Notes: generated from the sequence alone by a model not told the origin. Shown: positions 1 to 12,584, counted from the stretch's first letter. The stretch: 64,000 nucleotides of DNA from Atherix ibis (GCA_958298945.1 OY282609.1:26509212-26573211); one strand, 5' to 3'. Numbers and translations are program-made.

Positions 1-1396
1 ATTGCACAACAATTACCCCCTAAGAACAATGTAGTCTCTATCAATAAAATCAAAGTAGATATAAGAGGTTATAGAGTGTCCTTTGGTCAAGGACTGCTGG
101 TATTCTAAAGTGCCAAATAGTTCATCTTATATTCTTAAAGATATTATGTTCTATAATGCATAATACAGATTAGTTAAGTACAAATTATTAGGGCTCAGCA
201 AAGTGACTGTAAACATTACATAAAATTATTTATAATATTAATAGAAGAGAAGTGAATAAAAAGTAATAATACTGACATCACTAAGAGCAATCTGCCAACT
301 TTGCAAACTTTTTCTCTACATAGCTTATAAGTTAGTCCTTCCTAGACTATTTTGAACCTGCTTTGTTAGTTACAGAACCCTTTGGAGCTTGATAAGTGAA
401 ATTGTGTATTTGTAGTGCGTTACGAAAAATGGGACAGCGGGATCTAAAAAGCTTACTTGATGCATCTGCAAATTTGACTTACGAAAACTTACAACGAGTT
501 AATGGGGGCATTTCTTATCAAGAGCAGAATTTTGCTCAAAGAGGTATTCACCCTTGAACATTGATCGAAATGTCGAATAAGTAAAGGGCCCGATGATAAA
601 ATACCATCGATTAACATAGAATCAGATTTTAGCAGCTCAGAAAAGCTAAATATACTCTACCATGACAGTACCCTCTGTTACTTGGCCATCTCTATCCGCA
701 AGCTTTAGTTCGAAAAGGGAAATTTCATAGTTTTGCAAGTATTCATTTTCTTCTGATCTCAGTCCGTGTGACTTTTTTGTTCTCCGATCAGAAAGCACTT
801 AAACGGACATCATCTTAGTAATATCGATAATCATAATTCTGTTAGTTAACGTGGTGTTCCTATCGTTAGACATAATACCACGGGTCGCCTACCGCAATCG
901 GAATTGGAATATTCCAAATCAGCAGGCACGGATCTGTATTTGTAATAGTTTTTATCTGCTGAGTTGCCTAAACCCAAAAAGTTGTATTCAGCAGGCTCCT
1001 TTTCCATCTTCATATCCTCTTGATGCATTGCTTAAATGACTTCATGTAGCCGAACTATCAACCGTCTTTTCTTCCTTTTCGGGAACCTTTTCCATTTTCC
1101 TCCAACTCTGCCCTTATCATCATTAAAAATCTACCTTTCCGTTCCCTCTTCCTTCTTCGTCCTTTCTCGTGAGCCTCATTCTGTGACCTTTTAGTAGCAA
1201 GTGGCGTCAGCATACTAACTATATCATTCTGCTTAACAAAAACTGCCTCTTGTTTTATACCTGCAGCAATAAATCAATCCAACCGTACAATACCTCTATG
1301 GTAATTAGTCTAATATGTAGATCACTTACATAGCCTTCAACTCACCATATCTTATACGTCCATTTGATGCCACTGCTGAGCAGGTACAGCCGTGCT
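1..1396. other. Unresolved, moderate-GC flank
   Basis: This stretch is richer in G+C than most of the window and looks like old transposon or exon-derived sequence, but no frame stays open beyond about 60 codons and no domain is recognisable on either strand. It lies on the 3' side of the R1-like LINE relic (minus strand), so part of it may be that element's 3' region. I see no RNA gene or promoter in it. Confidence 0.3.
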
Positions 1397-2000
1397 GAAA
1401 GTCAGTAACCGGTTATAAGTTATTTATCCCAACTGTTGGTAGTAAGGCCTGCAGTGATAGCATCCGGAATAACTAGTCTCCCTCACTTCTTATCCAAAGA
1501 CTGTACCCACGATGTAGCTATCGCTATTCACCACGTTTCAGGTAAAGGCTCCTCATCTCTCCGTTTAGGCACAGTCTGTTTCAACACGGTGCGGCCGTGG
1601 ATCTTTGTGGTACCAGTTTTGTTTAAATACTTAGTCGATATTCCCACTCAAAGGGCTTGGTAATAGCGATAATTGAGTTACGCTCAATCAACGCACCACC
1701 ATTACTGGCAGTTTACAGTCAGTAACCAGTTACAAACTGATTACTCCAACTGTAAGTGGCAAGGCCTATCTAAAGCTCTACTATCATAAGCAGTGATAGA
1801 ACCTGAAATATTTACCAGTATCGCTCACCAGTGATCCGGAGATCGTACCCGCGATATAGGTATTAACCACAGCTACCGCGTTGTTGCCTATGTGTAAGGC
1901 GCCTCAGCATTGTCGGCCACAGTGTGTTTTAACACCATGGGGCACCCCAATTCCCACAGTACAAATTTTTGTTTTAAGGGTACTTCGGTTTGTACTCTGG
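1397..2000. repeat. Diverged tandem duplication, period about 320 bp
   Basis: Two copies begin near 1399 and 1719 with 'GTCAGTAACC' followed by a similar order of words: 'CCAACTGT', 'GGCAAGGCCT' or 'GTAAGGCCTG', 'TGATAG', 'TGTACCCACGAT' or 'CGTACCCGCGAT', then 'CACAGT' and 'TTTTGTTTAA' or 'TTTTGTTTTAAGG'. The copies differ by many substitutions and an indel. The repeat lies just 3' (minus strand) of the R1-like LINE coding relic and may be the tandemly repeated 3' UTR of that element. Confidence 0.55.
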
Positions 2001-2193
2001 TCATTGAGCTATGATAAGGAGTCTTGTAAATTCCTAGGCACCGCGATGCCAGCTCAGGTACGTGGGTTCGCTAAGACCCGAAAGTACAACCAGAATCGAC
2101 CTTTCAAAAAGTGCCACAGCAAATCTATTGAAGCATTCATACCGTTCTCACATACACTCAACTCACATCCACAATATAATCATTTACTATGAT

Positions 2194-2580
2194 TCAACAA
2201 GCACCTAGGTCACGTAAATCCCCGTACAGGTTACACTCAATGAGAAGGTGCTTAGCACTCTCCCCCACCCCCACACAAGGTCATATAGCCTCTGTAGCCA
2301 GTCCATTCATACTGCCACATCCCGTGTGTAAATACCCTAGGTACAAATCAAATTTAAATCCAGACGCAGATACAAACCACATATCTGAAATGAACATGTA
2401 CGTCCATCTGCCATTCACACTCCCATCCCATCGACGTTGCCAAATTTTATACATTCTATTCAGAACCAGTACACGCCGCTTGGGTAATATCAATAAGATC
2501 GAAAGTAGTATAACCGAGGAGTTGAAGATGATTCCAATTGATGTATAACTACCCAAGCGACCTACTTTGATACCTCATAG
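2194..2580 (-). pseudogene. R1-like LINE ORF2 C-terminus, relic
   Basis: Read on the minus strand, one frame interrupted by a single TGA (2281-2283) carries the signature of the region after the reverse transcriptase in R1/I-type non-LTR retrotransposons. It has 'WQRRWDGSVNGRWTY', a stretch corresponding to the 'L..YLTGHG.M' motif ('LGYLHTGCGSMNG'), then a cysteine-histidine motif 'CVGVGESAKHLLIEC' ending in a stop. Everything upstream (reverse transcriptase, endonuclease, ORF1) is missing: at about 2580 the sequence changes to AT-rich DNA, so the copy is 5'-truncated. The W...GRWT and C..ES..HLL..C words are what I know from R1-clade elements; exact clade is inference. It is a dead fragment. 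Confidence 0.65.
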
Positions 2581-5500
2581 GACATTTACGGTTCGAATAT
2601 TAAAATTTTTGTTTCTGGTATGTTTACTTATTTATATTTTTTTCCGGTATAAATTTATTTTGCGAAAAATAAATTTATTTTTTCGTTGATCACAAGATCA
2701 TGAGGCAATTTAATTGTTTCTCTTTTTGTGAAACGTTGCGGAGCCATCACAGGCTGCTTAGCTTTATGGGTTAATATAATTACAAAAATTCGGTAAAGAA
2801 TAGAATCAGAATTTTTTTTTGTTGGTATTTTGGGTTTCTGAGATTAAGACAATAGCCAGCGGCCATTTTATAACATCACGACCCTGTAGCCATTTGGTGA
2901 CTTAAAGTTTCGTATGGGTTAACGTAGGTAAAAAATATTGGTCGATAGTTAGTTGGAGGGAACAGTCATGCATTGTTTAACTAAACAGACCATACTAATA
3001 TATACAAGCGGGTTAATAGAAGAGCTTGAATATGAAGTTGTTGGGTCCAAGAAAAAGGTAATATTTTATTTATTGAAAGTATGGTGAATTGTGAATTTAA
3101 TGCCACAGTAATGCTATGTAGGATGGGATTTATCAAAGCAGTATCATAGCTAAGTACGGTAGGACCAATCTGGATTCTGAGAATTTCCCGATGTTTGGCT
3201 AACGAGTCTTAACCATTTAAAAAAAAATACTTTATTCGCTAAACCGGAATTCATTTACTTTTTAATCTACCCTTAAACGATCGTTTAATTTGATGGCAGC
3301 ATTTCTAATAAAACAATGCAATTAATTAAATTGATTTCGTTTAGTGGTAAAATTTTTTATAGCATATATAATAACTCATAAAAGTGGTTTAGATTTTGGT
3401 TATACTCTAGACGATGATTTTCATTTCTAAAAGTTTCGAAAACCAAGCAAAAAAAAAATGATGTAATATATTCAAAATAAAAAGGAACTTTATGAAGAAG
3501 TAAAATATGAAGAGCAAAAATAGAAAGTAAAAAATCTAAAGTGTAACTAGGAATATTTGAATATTTTCAGTCAAATTTTATATATTCACGAATGAGTCTC
3601 TTGATTCCACTTTTACTCTTTTTTATACACTGGCATGCATATCAGGATCATGGGAGGGAGGTCTTTTTTGTCTCTGAGACATAATTACACCCTTACTCCT
3701 CTATGTTCTTTGTAAAAAAAAATTCTCAATACTAAATAAAATTACTCTACTTATTCTTGATCTTGTCCTTTATTAGCTTTACCCTCGTTCCCTCCCCCTT
3801 TTAATCTATCTTTGTCACCTAAATACATACAATATTTCAGTTAACTTTAGTGACTATAAAAAAATTTCTTTACTTTCGTTTGGTAATATTTTTTAACTAA
3901 AATAAAAATCCAATAGCAGTGAGAATAGATATAAAATTTAAAACAAAAAACAAACAAAAAACTGAGAGATATCTTGATGACAGTATAGTAATCGCAGTTG
4001 AATCAAGAGAGAATAATTTACGTTTAACCAAAAATAAAATTGCAAACTTTTAGTATAGGAGAGAGAATAGGAATAATAAAAATTGTTGCAAAGTAAAAGC
4101 GATGATAGAAAATTGTAATAAGTTACCACCAAGTCTTTAAGTAAAAGATAGTATGTGGGTGGGATAATAGGTGCTGGTTGGAAAGAATTTAAATGCAAAT
4201 TGACATAAACTCCTTGTTCCATCTTTCATTTCAGTTAACCCCAACCGATCATAATCTATCCTCTTGGCTTTATATTGAGGAATATTTGTCTTTTGTATTG
4301 GACTGTATCTGAAGTTAATTCGAGAAAATCTTCAAAATTGGCACTAACCAAAAATGAAGACAACTTCTTGCGGGTATCATTTTCTTTACACTTGGGAGAC
4401 AACAACAACAAAAAACTGCAAAATTACTGTTGAAAAGATTTTTTTCTTGTACTCTTTTTTTTATGCTGTTTCATTCTTAATCCAAAATATTTTTTATCCT
4501 TTTCATTTTGACGAGGATTGGTTGTAACTTTTTTTAGTTTATTTTTCCTTTGCGTAGCCAAAATGCATTGGAATATGAAATGGAAAATATCCTCACAACC
4601 ATCAGTAAAAGTAGTAGGCCTGCGGGAATCATATAAAAATTTCTTTTATGATTGCAATTTTCTCCCTTTTTTTTGGATGGTTTTTATGACTAACAAAAAA
4701 AGAGAAACAAAACAATCTTGATAATATATTATATTTGATATTTTATATCTTATATGAAAATATTAGCTATTCCGTAAAATATATATTAAATGATTTTTAT
4801 TATTAAAAGTGTTGGTCTAATTTTATATTATGTGATATCCGAAAATAGGATTGAAGAGCTTCGTACTCCACCAAATGAAATGTTTTGCAATCAAAATTTT
4901 CTTTATATGCTTTATTATGTTTGGGGTTGGTCAGATTTAGTTTTATTTATAACAAATATTATTACTTTTTTTTGAGATATTATGAAGATTTTTTAAAAAA
5001 AACTAATTTTAAGTCTTTGTGGTTAAAACTTTTTTTTTCTATTTTTAAAATTTTTGATTATTTTTTGTTGAGCTTAATAACTATCTGAAAAGATTGGAAT
5101 ATTTCAGTTAATTTAATGAATTTGAGTTGTTTTGCGTGTTCGTATTATAACGCGACAGTATCTATACTTCAGCTCCTTAGATGTTATGAGAGATACTGTC
5201 ATCTTATGTCACCTTATAATAATAACGACCTGTATCGATCTCATTGCATATTATCCTGTAAAAATTTATTTTTTATTTTCTTAGATAAGCAGATTTATTG
5301 TGGGGGATTATGGGGAGTAAACATCCATCAAAGTTTCTCGTCTTCATATGTGCACATTTAAATTAAAGTCAACATGTAGAATTTTAATAAATCGCGGTAT
5401 CAAAGAGGTTTTTACTTGTCGATAGGTATTTACGAAGAAGGAATTAGAGGATAGCTCATGAATAAGGTATGATTGAAAAGACGAGAATGAAACTTTTTAT

Positions 5501-5970
5501 AACGAGTCACACATCACGATCAGATGGGGCCTTAGGGTACATGATTAATATCACTATTATGAATATAAAAAGAAGTATTGACAGTTTTATAGATTTGACG
5601 GGAATCTGTAGTCTAAGTAGAGATGCAGAATTTAAGTCTTTAAGTCCATATGCATTTCAGTAAGGCATTCCATTATAGTATTTGCGTAATTTTCTGAACA
5701 TTTATATAGGAATCGCAGTAGTTGACGGTTCTATGGGATTAACGGCATAAAGTAAAAGTTATGTGGACACATTTGCGTCCGTTACCTTTTATACTCAACT
5801 TGCCAGACTAGTTTTGGATGATTTGGAATAGGGTTGAATTTTTTTGGACGCATGTTGAATAATAGAACCAGGCCATATGTTCAGCAACAAAGAAGTTAAG
5901 ACAGATTGGAACGTCGGTTGTATAAATGTTATAGAAGAAATTCACAGTTTTATATGAAAGAAAATTAAGT
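2581..5970. other. AT-rich intergenic stretch
   Basis: Mostly low-complexity A/T sequence. Short open frames at 4518-4721, 4790-5088 and 5116-5361 have AT-driven composition (F, L, I, Y, N, K) and no motif, so I do not call them genes. The one feature I can support is a copy of a dispersed repeat at 2861-2928. The 5400-5960 part is slightly more complex but unrecognised. Confidence 0.5.
2861..2928 (+). repeat. Dispersed repeat family, copy 1
   Basis: Starts 'GGCCATTTTATAACATCACG' and continues 'ACCCTGTAGCCATTTGG'. Similar words recur at 34803-34856 (plus) and 40741-40803 (minus), with a weaker match at 24855-24893 (minus). No coding potential. Probably a fragment of an undescribed non-autonomous element. 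Confidence 0.55.
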
Positions 5971-6593
5971 TCTTAAGTGTGTATCCAAATTAAATTGGTT
6001 TTAAAAAAAAAATATTAATTATCATTATAAACGATGCAGTAACCGGAAGTCCAGTCTAGACCGGTTAAATCAAAGAACACCAGACGTAGCGGTTTCGCAC
6101 CGTGGTCTTCGCCGATGCTCCACCGGAGGCAGGGCCCACCTTGTTTTCTGTGACTATAACAGTGGGCCATTGTAAATTTTCCGGGCAGGGTCTACATCAT
6201 CTATACGGATTTAGTGTCCAGCCGACCGCAGCCTTAACCTCAATAGGGTGGTTGCGGTAGCACTCCAGGATCGTCGACCTCTTATGTAGGGAGCCAAAAA
6301 TTTATCGGAGGATACTCCTCTCGAACACGGACAAGAATTAGCAATTGTTTATGGTGACAGATTTTTTACGGGAATATACATGGACATGAAGACATGTGGA
6401 GGAAAACACCCATCGATGCTACCTTTAGAACAGGGTAATTTTATTTTATAATTTTAGAGAATCTCTCGACCATCGCCGTTTTAAACGTCGATGCGTGTAT
6501 ACTGGAAGGGTGGGAGTGAAAAGTTCCCTTCCTAAAGGATAAGGGTGGAAGGATAGATGTGAATGGAATTTTTTATATCGGGAAATGCATAGT
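5971..6593. other. GC-rich patch beside LINE relic
   Basis: From about 6050 to 6300 G+C rises sharply relative to the flanks, then sequence grades into the Jockey-type relic on the minus strand. No open frame of interest survives on either strand. The position directly 3' of a minus-strand reverse transcriptase fragment suggests old LINE C-terminal or 3' UTR sequence, but no motif confirms it. Confidence 0.3.
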
Positions 6594-7640
6594 TCACGAA
6601 CAAATGGAACATTTAGGCTCATTTACCTTCACTCTCCACCTTTTGAACCAACTTTCTAAGGACTGGATATGGTTCTGTAGGATACTAATGGCAGTGGAAG
6701 GATCTTTGTGATATGTCAGGATGGCTGTATCGTCAGCATATGTTGCGGTTAGGATGTTGTTGTGGCAAGGAATGTCATGGGTATAAATGTTGTATAGGAT
6801 AGGACCTAGGATACTTCCTTGAAGGACACCGGCGGAAATTGGATAAATGTCAAAGTACTCAATATTTTCAGCTACCTCAAAATATCGGTCTGAGAGATAA
6901 GATTTAAGGATGTGGAAATAACCCGAGGGTAGGACTCGCTGCAACTTCCAAAGCAATCCAGGGTGCCATACACGGTCGAAAGCATGCGAAATGTCAAGAA
7001 ACACGCCTGGGCAGTATTCCTTTCGCTCTAGCGAACACGCTATGTAGTCGACTACGCGATGACACTGCTGGATAGTGGAATGCTCAGGTCGAAATCCAAA
7101 CTGATGCTGAGGAATGATACCCTCGGTTTCAAAAATGGGATAAAGGCGTTTTAGGATTAATTTTTCTAGGATTTTTGATAACATAGGAAGGAGGCTTATA
7201 GGTCTATATGAGGTAGGAAGGTTTTTGGTCTTATTGGGTTTTGGGATCATCTTAATTATGGAAAACTTCCACAGGGAAGGAAAAAATGATATGCGGCGAT
7301 ATAATTATAAATATAGGTTATAAGGACGAGGGTTTTTTTGGAAATTTACTTCAGGATTTCTGAAGTTATTAGGTCATATTCTGGGGCTTTTTTATTGGAA
7401 AGGTGTTCTATTGTGAATTTAACTTCGGAAGGAGTGAAAAACTTAGGAGGTGGACTTATGGGCAACTGAGTTGATATTTGTCGGAATATTTGTTCGTCAT
7501 GCAGAATGTCTTGGACATCTTCGTGAGGTTTAAAGATGTTTTCTAAGTGTTTGCCGAAGATGTCGGCTTTCTGTTAAGCTTCGATGTTATGGTTAGAATT
7601 AAGTGCGAAATAATTTACACTGACTAAAGTAGACTCTGTT
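6594..7640 (-). pseudogene. Jockey-clade reverse transcriptase relic (copy A)
   Basis: The minus strand holds about 350 codons of a non-LTR reverse transcriptase. The best-preserved part (7250-6594, 218 codons open) shows the RT blocks in order: 'SYRPISLLPMLSKILEKLIL', 'HQFGFRPEHSTIQQ', 'VFLDISHAFDRVWHPGL', 'GVLQGSILGPILYNIYTHDI' and the catalytic 'YADDTAIL'. Upstream, past a stop near 7358, 'SNKKAPEYDLI' and, further on, 'KADIFGKHLENIFKPH' match the linker before the RT palm. Endonuclease, ORF1 and most of the region after the RT are gone, so the copy is truncated at both ends. Two further decayed copies of the same family are at 43411-43566 and 50140-50540. It is distinct from the intact LINE at 27-32 kb. 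The YADD box is intact, but no complete protein can be made. Confidence 0.88.
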
Positions 7641-7701
7641 GGCTGCCAGTAGCTGTATGTGCGTTTATTCCTGTACGTTATTATCGGCTGTAACCATTGA
7701 C

Positions 7702-7739
7702 CCAACTAGCAATAATCGTATGCGATCATTGCTAGTTGG
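7702..7739. repeat. Short hairpin, 17-bp arms
   Basis: 'CCAACTAGCAATAATCG' at 7702-7718 pairs with 7723-7739 with one mismatch across a 4-nt loop. It is GC-richer than its surroundings and sits between two LINE relics. Confidence 0.7.
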
Positions 7740-7754
7740 TCTTATTTGTTAAGC

Positions 7755-7890
7755 CTACATGCAATTTGTCTTGCCTTCATTTATGTGCAGCCGAAGATTT
7801 TTCGCTACTGACTCAATCTTAAAATTCCTTGTACATCCTTTCTGATCGACACATAATGTCGATATCATTGGCGTATGCTAAAAAATGAGT
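7755..7890 (-). pseudogene. Second reverse transcriptase relic (RTE-like words)
   Basis: On the minus strand, 'AYANDIDIMCRSER' is followed, after a frameshift, by 'NFKIESVAKNLRLHINEGKT'. The Y-A-(D/N)-D box followed by 'IDI..R' and then 'NE.KT' about 35 residues later is the arrangement seen in RTE-like and related non-LTR reverse transcriptases, unlike the Jockey relic next to it. The catalytic box reads YAND rather than YADD. Only about 45 codons remain. Clade assignment is an inference. Confidence 0.6.
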
Positions 7891-7939
7891 CACGAATAAC
7901 TTTTCAGTGCCAGGTTAAAGGGACAGCTTGTTGAAAACT

Positions 7940-10689
7940 ATTATGGATGATAAATGACCCTGAAAGTAATTAACTGATTTTAATCTTCCTCTCATACAAT
8001 TTTAATACTCTTTAAAAATTTGCAAAAGATATTTGCATTTTTTTCGCAAATAATTCATAAAAATCATTTCAATCTGTTTGAAGCATACTAAAACTTTAAT
8101 CTAATATGCTATCAATAAATCTGTATATATGGTATTTTCTTAAAATTACTGAATTTTTATCAATTTAAAGTATGCTCAACAGTAGAGACAAATTTAGAAA
8201 TTTACATTTTCTAGTTACAAAGTTAATGTTACTGCATAAGAAATGGCCCTAAATTTACGTTCCATTTGGGATAATAAATTCTAAAGTAAACCATTTTTCA
8301 AAAAATGCATCTTTTTACTGTAAAGTTGCATGCAATGCCGAACAAATATCTCTAATAGAAATAAATTGTTTTATCAAAATGAAGAAAAGAAACAATTTAT
8401 GGTATTTTTGTTGTTTTTCCAAATTTTTTTTTAAATATTTCCTTCCATGTTGGTGAACATTTTTATAGATTTTCATTTATTTTAACCCCTTTTTCTTGTA
8501 TGAGATTAATTTCGTCTTGCTTACTAAGCCATTAATAACTTTTACAACCATCAGACTTTCATTTTGCTTCAACGAGGTAAATTGTAAATAGAATATGAAT
8601 AAGAAAATTTCAGAATTTAAGAACTACAAATGATAAGACCTTACTAGCTTGAGAAAGTTTGAGTCTACATCGCTTTCGTATGAAATTTTCTCGGATCCTT
8701 GGAGCCAAAAACCATCGTTCTGACTACAAGCACATAACATTTAAATTCTTGGCATAGCTTCTTGGAATCGTTTAATATTTATATCAAAATTCGAAATAGG
8801 ATTGTGTGATGCAAATTCAGATAAGAATGAGGACGAGTATCAGGTTAGTCGGGAATAGCTTCAACTTCGCAAGTGATAGTAAAATTGTTTGTGCATCTCG
8901 AGGAGAAGGCTACGTCTTCACAAAGTGGAAAGAGATGCATGGATTTAAAAGTAAACATCTTAAAATAGTGACATTAGTTTGGTCTGCATCAAAAATCCAG
9001 ACTGGGCTAGAAATAAAATTGAACGATTTGAATACAGGTCTGACGATAGCGAGTGCAGTTAATTTTCGAGAAAAATATTCCCCTTTTAGTAGTGTGTGTA
9101 GATTGTTCTTGGAGAATATTCTTCATAGAAATGATATGACATGCTGTGATATCTAGTAAGGATTTGTAATAGCAAGCCTCGAGCTATAAGAGGGTGATTT
9201 TCCTAGTCAAGTTTGGAGCTACTCCGTCTGCTAGATAAGAGATGAAAATTTATCTGTGCGCCGAGTTGGCGGCACTTTTATATTGGGATTAGTGGCTCCA
9301 ACAAATCTAAATCTGACACAGCATCAACTTCAATATCCCTATTTCAAAACAGGATATGCCCTAGTTTCGGCATGAATTTCTGGAGATTTTTCCTCATAGA
9401 TTGTAAGACAACACAACCATATTAAATGAAGTAAAAATAACTATGTCCAGAAATAAGTAGAATATCTAACCCAAAAGGACAAGAATCCTTGTGCATATAA
9501 ATGGCTCTTGAAGAAATCAGTTCAGTAATATTTTTGCCGGTGCCAGAATGTCTAAAATCTTTTCACAAGGAAATACGAGAATAATGTACGCAAACATTCA
9601 AGAAAGTTAATAGCAGGAAAAATTTGCGAACGATGCTAGAAAAAATATTTAACTGCTCATAGTTTGTTTTCTTTTTTTTTAATGGGGATAAAATCAGAAA
9701 TACTTTAAAGTTGGTGAAAAGAGATGAATGGAGAAATTCATAAGGACTTATTTCAGAAAAGAGTATAAAAGGGATGTTCAAATACGTAGGAACTATTATG
9801 AATAGCATAAGTAAGTGAAATCAGAGAAATAGATGGTGTGGAAGAATATGGGGCGCGAGATGGGGGAGTATTGTAATAGCTTCATTCTTACAGTAAGAGC
9901 GTATTCAGCTGGTAATAAATTATTTTGCATAAAAGTCTATACTAGCCGTCACGAATTTAATTTTCCAACTCTTGTATTATTGTTAATTTTGGGTTTGTTT
10001 ATTATAGTTGTTTTGTTCGAAAGAAGGGTGGAATTTATTAGAGGGAAGAGTTGAAAAACGGACACAGTTAAGTGGAAAAGTTTTTGGAATTTTTTTGAAA
10101 GAGAGAAATTACGATGCTAACTTTTTCGTTGTTTTTTTTTTTTGCACCGATGCTATTCTTCATCATGTAAGTTTGATATTCTAAATTTAGAAAATCTTGA
10201 GGATATTTAACAGATAAATGAGGAATGAAAGAAATATAACATGAAGGTCCCGATGGAAAACAATATTCTGCACATAATAGAAAGTTTCAATTATTACAAG
10301 CCTAAAGTTTCATTCCGTAAGTCCAAATGGGTCTTAATACTGTATTGAATATGCAAAATTATTTGTCGGCTGTTAGTTTTGACTGTTTATAAAAATATTT
10401 TATACTTTTAGATAAATTTGCTTCAGTTCTATGCAGTTTTGTTTGTTATTTCTGTTTATATGTGTGGAAAAAGATGGTCTTCAGCAAAGGGTAAAAGTAC
10501 CAGGAATACTTTTCTGTTTGTTTATCTTTATTGGTCCGCTTCTGAATACAATTTGAAGGGAGTTAATACGGTTTTGTAAATGGTAGGAGGCAGACAATGT
10601 ATTCAGCATAAATAGCTATTGAGGTGTTGTCGTTAGTAAGAATACCAGGAGTATAAGTTTAAATCCACGGTTTGCTCATAGATGGCGTG
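7940..10689. other. Intergenic stretch without supported gene
   Basis: Mostly AT-rich. The 8640-9400 part has higher complexity and a 116-codon open frame (8806-9156, plus) with no recognisable domain, signal peptide or codon bias; I leave it uncalled. Homopolymer T runs occur near 9670 and 10130. Nothing else stands out. Confidence 0.4.
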
Positions 10690-11890
10690 AGCGAGCGTAT
10701 TAAGCTACCATGGGCACGCAATACCTTTTTTTTATCAGTTTGACATCTGTCAACATTAATCAGTGCACATGGTCAGCAATTTCGTACAATAACATACATT
10801 TTTCCTTTGGTAATCATGTCTAGTTTTGTGCCAGAAAAATAGTGTATGCGGAAAGCTCTGCTTTTCTGCTTCAATTTGAAGAAATTGGCTGCCGAATCGT
10901 ATTGAATGCTTATGGAGGCCTATGGTGCCAGTGCTTTATCGGAAACAATGTGCCGAGATTGGTTTCGTCGGTTCAAAGATGGCAATTTTGTAGAAGCGTG
11001 AAAATTGGCCTAGGAAGGTTGAGGATCATCAGTTGCAGACTCTTTTGGACGAAGACGATACCCAATCGCAAAAAATGCTCGCGGAGCAATTGGGTGTTAC
11101 TCAATAAGCCATTTGCATGCATCTGCGTACCATGGGGAAGATTGAAAAGATCGGAAAATGGGTGCCGTATGAAATAAACAATAGGCAGATGGAGCGACGC
11201 CAAAACACATGCGAAATCTTGCTCGCCAGACAGAAGAGAAAGTCGTTCCTAAATCGGATTGTAATAGGCGATGAAAAGTGGATATATTTCGAGAATCCTA
11301 AGCGCAAGAAATCTCGGCCAACCATCAACATCATCCCCAAGACCAAATCGCTTCGGACGGAAGACGATGCTGTGCGTTTGATGGGATGAGCAGGGTATCG
11401 TCTACTATGAGATGTTGAAACCTGGTGAAACTATCAATGCCCAATGCTACCACTAATAACTGATCAAATTGCACCGTACTCTGCGTGAAAAAAGGACGGA
11501 TTATCAACAAAGACATGACAAGCTGATTTTCCTCCACGACAACGCACAATCGCACACGTCAAAAATGGTCCGAAACTACTTGAAGACACTCAACTGGGAG
11601 GTGATACCCCACCCCGCTGATACACCAGATCTGGCCCCTTCCGACTACCACCTGTTTTCGTCGATGGGCCACGCGCTCGCTGAGCAGCACTTGGATTCTT
11701 ACGAAGACGTCCGAAAATGGCTTGATGAGTGGTTTGCCTCGAAAGAGAAGGAATTTTTTGGCGTGTATCCATAAATTGCCCGAGAGATGGGAAAAATACA
11801 AGTATGTAGCTAGCGAGGTTAAGTACTTTGAATAAATTTGTTTTTGCTTTCTTTGAAAAAAAACATGTGGTTTTTTTCACTAAAAACCAG
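10690..11890 (+). mobile_element. Mariner element 1 (mauritiana-type), degraded
   Basis: The interval spans the 5' leader, the broken transposase (10816-11775) and about 110 bp after it. The leader includes 'TTTGACATCTGTCAAC' and 'CAGTGCACATGGTCAGC', words typical of mauritiana-type leaders. I could not find a convincing pair of terminal inverted repeats, so the outer limits are approximate and the ends may be lost. Confidence 0.7.
10816..11775 (+). pseudogene. Mariner transposase pseudogene 1 (DD34D)
   Basis: Begins at an ATG reading 'MSSFVPEK', the classic start of mauritiana-subfamily transposases, followed at once by TAG. The helix-turn-helix region ('CFNLKK.AAES', 'WFRRFKDGNF') is readable with a second stop and a frameshift. 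The catalytic core follows in pieces: 'WVPYEINNRQMERRQNTCE', 'GDEKWIYFENPKRKKS', a frameshift, then 'FLHDNAQSHT' and 'PDLAPSDYHLFSSMGHALAE'. The spacing from the D of HDN to the D of SDYHLF is 34 residues (DD34D), and all three catalytic aspartates are still present. At least four stops and several frameshifts make it inactive. Subfamily is assigned from recalled mauritiana-type motifs. Confidence 0.88.
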
Positions 11891-12584
11891 AGGATTTAAG
11901 CTTATACATCTAATATCGTGAGCATAAATATCATTATAGCATTGGGCTAAGAATACTATCCTGAGGGAAACTAGAGAAAATATAGAATATCTTACAAAAT
12001 TCGACATTTTTAAATATTTGAAAATAGCAAATGAAGGGAAAGAATTTTCTTGAGTATCGACAGTAGGCCAGGCTACCATACTTAATCAAATACATCAGAG
12101 AAGTCTAGGAATAAGACTGGACTATACTCTTTTTGCTTAGATGGTATTTATTTGAAGAACATTTTCTAGATGGTATTTATTTCATTTAAGAACATTTTCC
12201 AAGGGCGGACAATTTTTTCTCAAATAAAAATTAAAATTCAACACTTAACGAAAAAAAATTCCTTTATTTCTCATACATTTTTTTTTCTTCAAAGAAAAAC
12301 TGCTTCAAATTTATTGCATTATCTTTAAAGTCTTGCTGACTTAATTTATATAAACATTTTTTTCCTAATTAAATACTGATGCAAGTAAATGTTTTTTTTT
12401 AAATTTATTAACAATAATAGTATAAAAAATACATAAATACTTTTAATTATGGAAAAGTTTTCTTTTTTTTTTGTAAATATAATCTACTTTGAGAAGTGAA
12501 CTTGAATTGTTGACTCAATTATCTCCTCCATCGGTGGCTATTTTTCAAGAAAAGATATTTTCTTATATTTCTACAATAATATTA
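11891..12584. other. AT-rich spacer, 3' flank of the peptidase gene
   Basis: Low-complexity A/T sequence between mariner 1 and the end of the M13 gene. A 28-bp imperfect direct repeat ('ATGGTATTTATTT...AAGAACATTTTC') lies at about 12139-12190. No gene seen. Confidence 0.5.

Noticed and set aside
4518..5361. Cluster of small open frames on the plus strand
   Set aside because: Residue composition is driven by A/T content; no motif, signal peptide with cleavage site, or splice context.
8806..9156. 116-codon open frame, plus strand
   Set aside because: No recognisable domain or repeat, no promoter signals. Kept only as part of the intergenic description.
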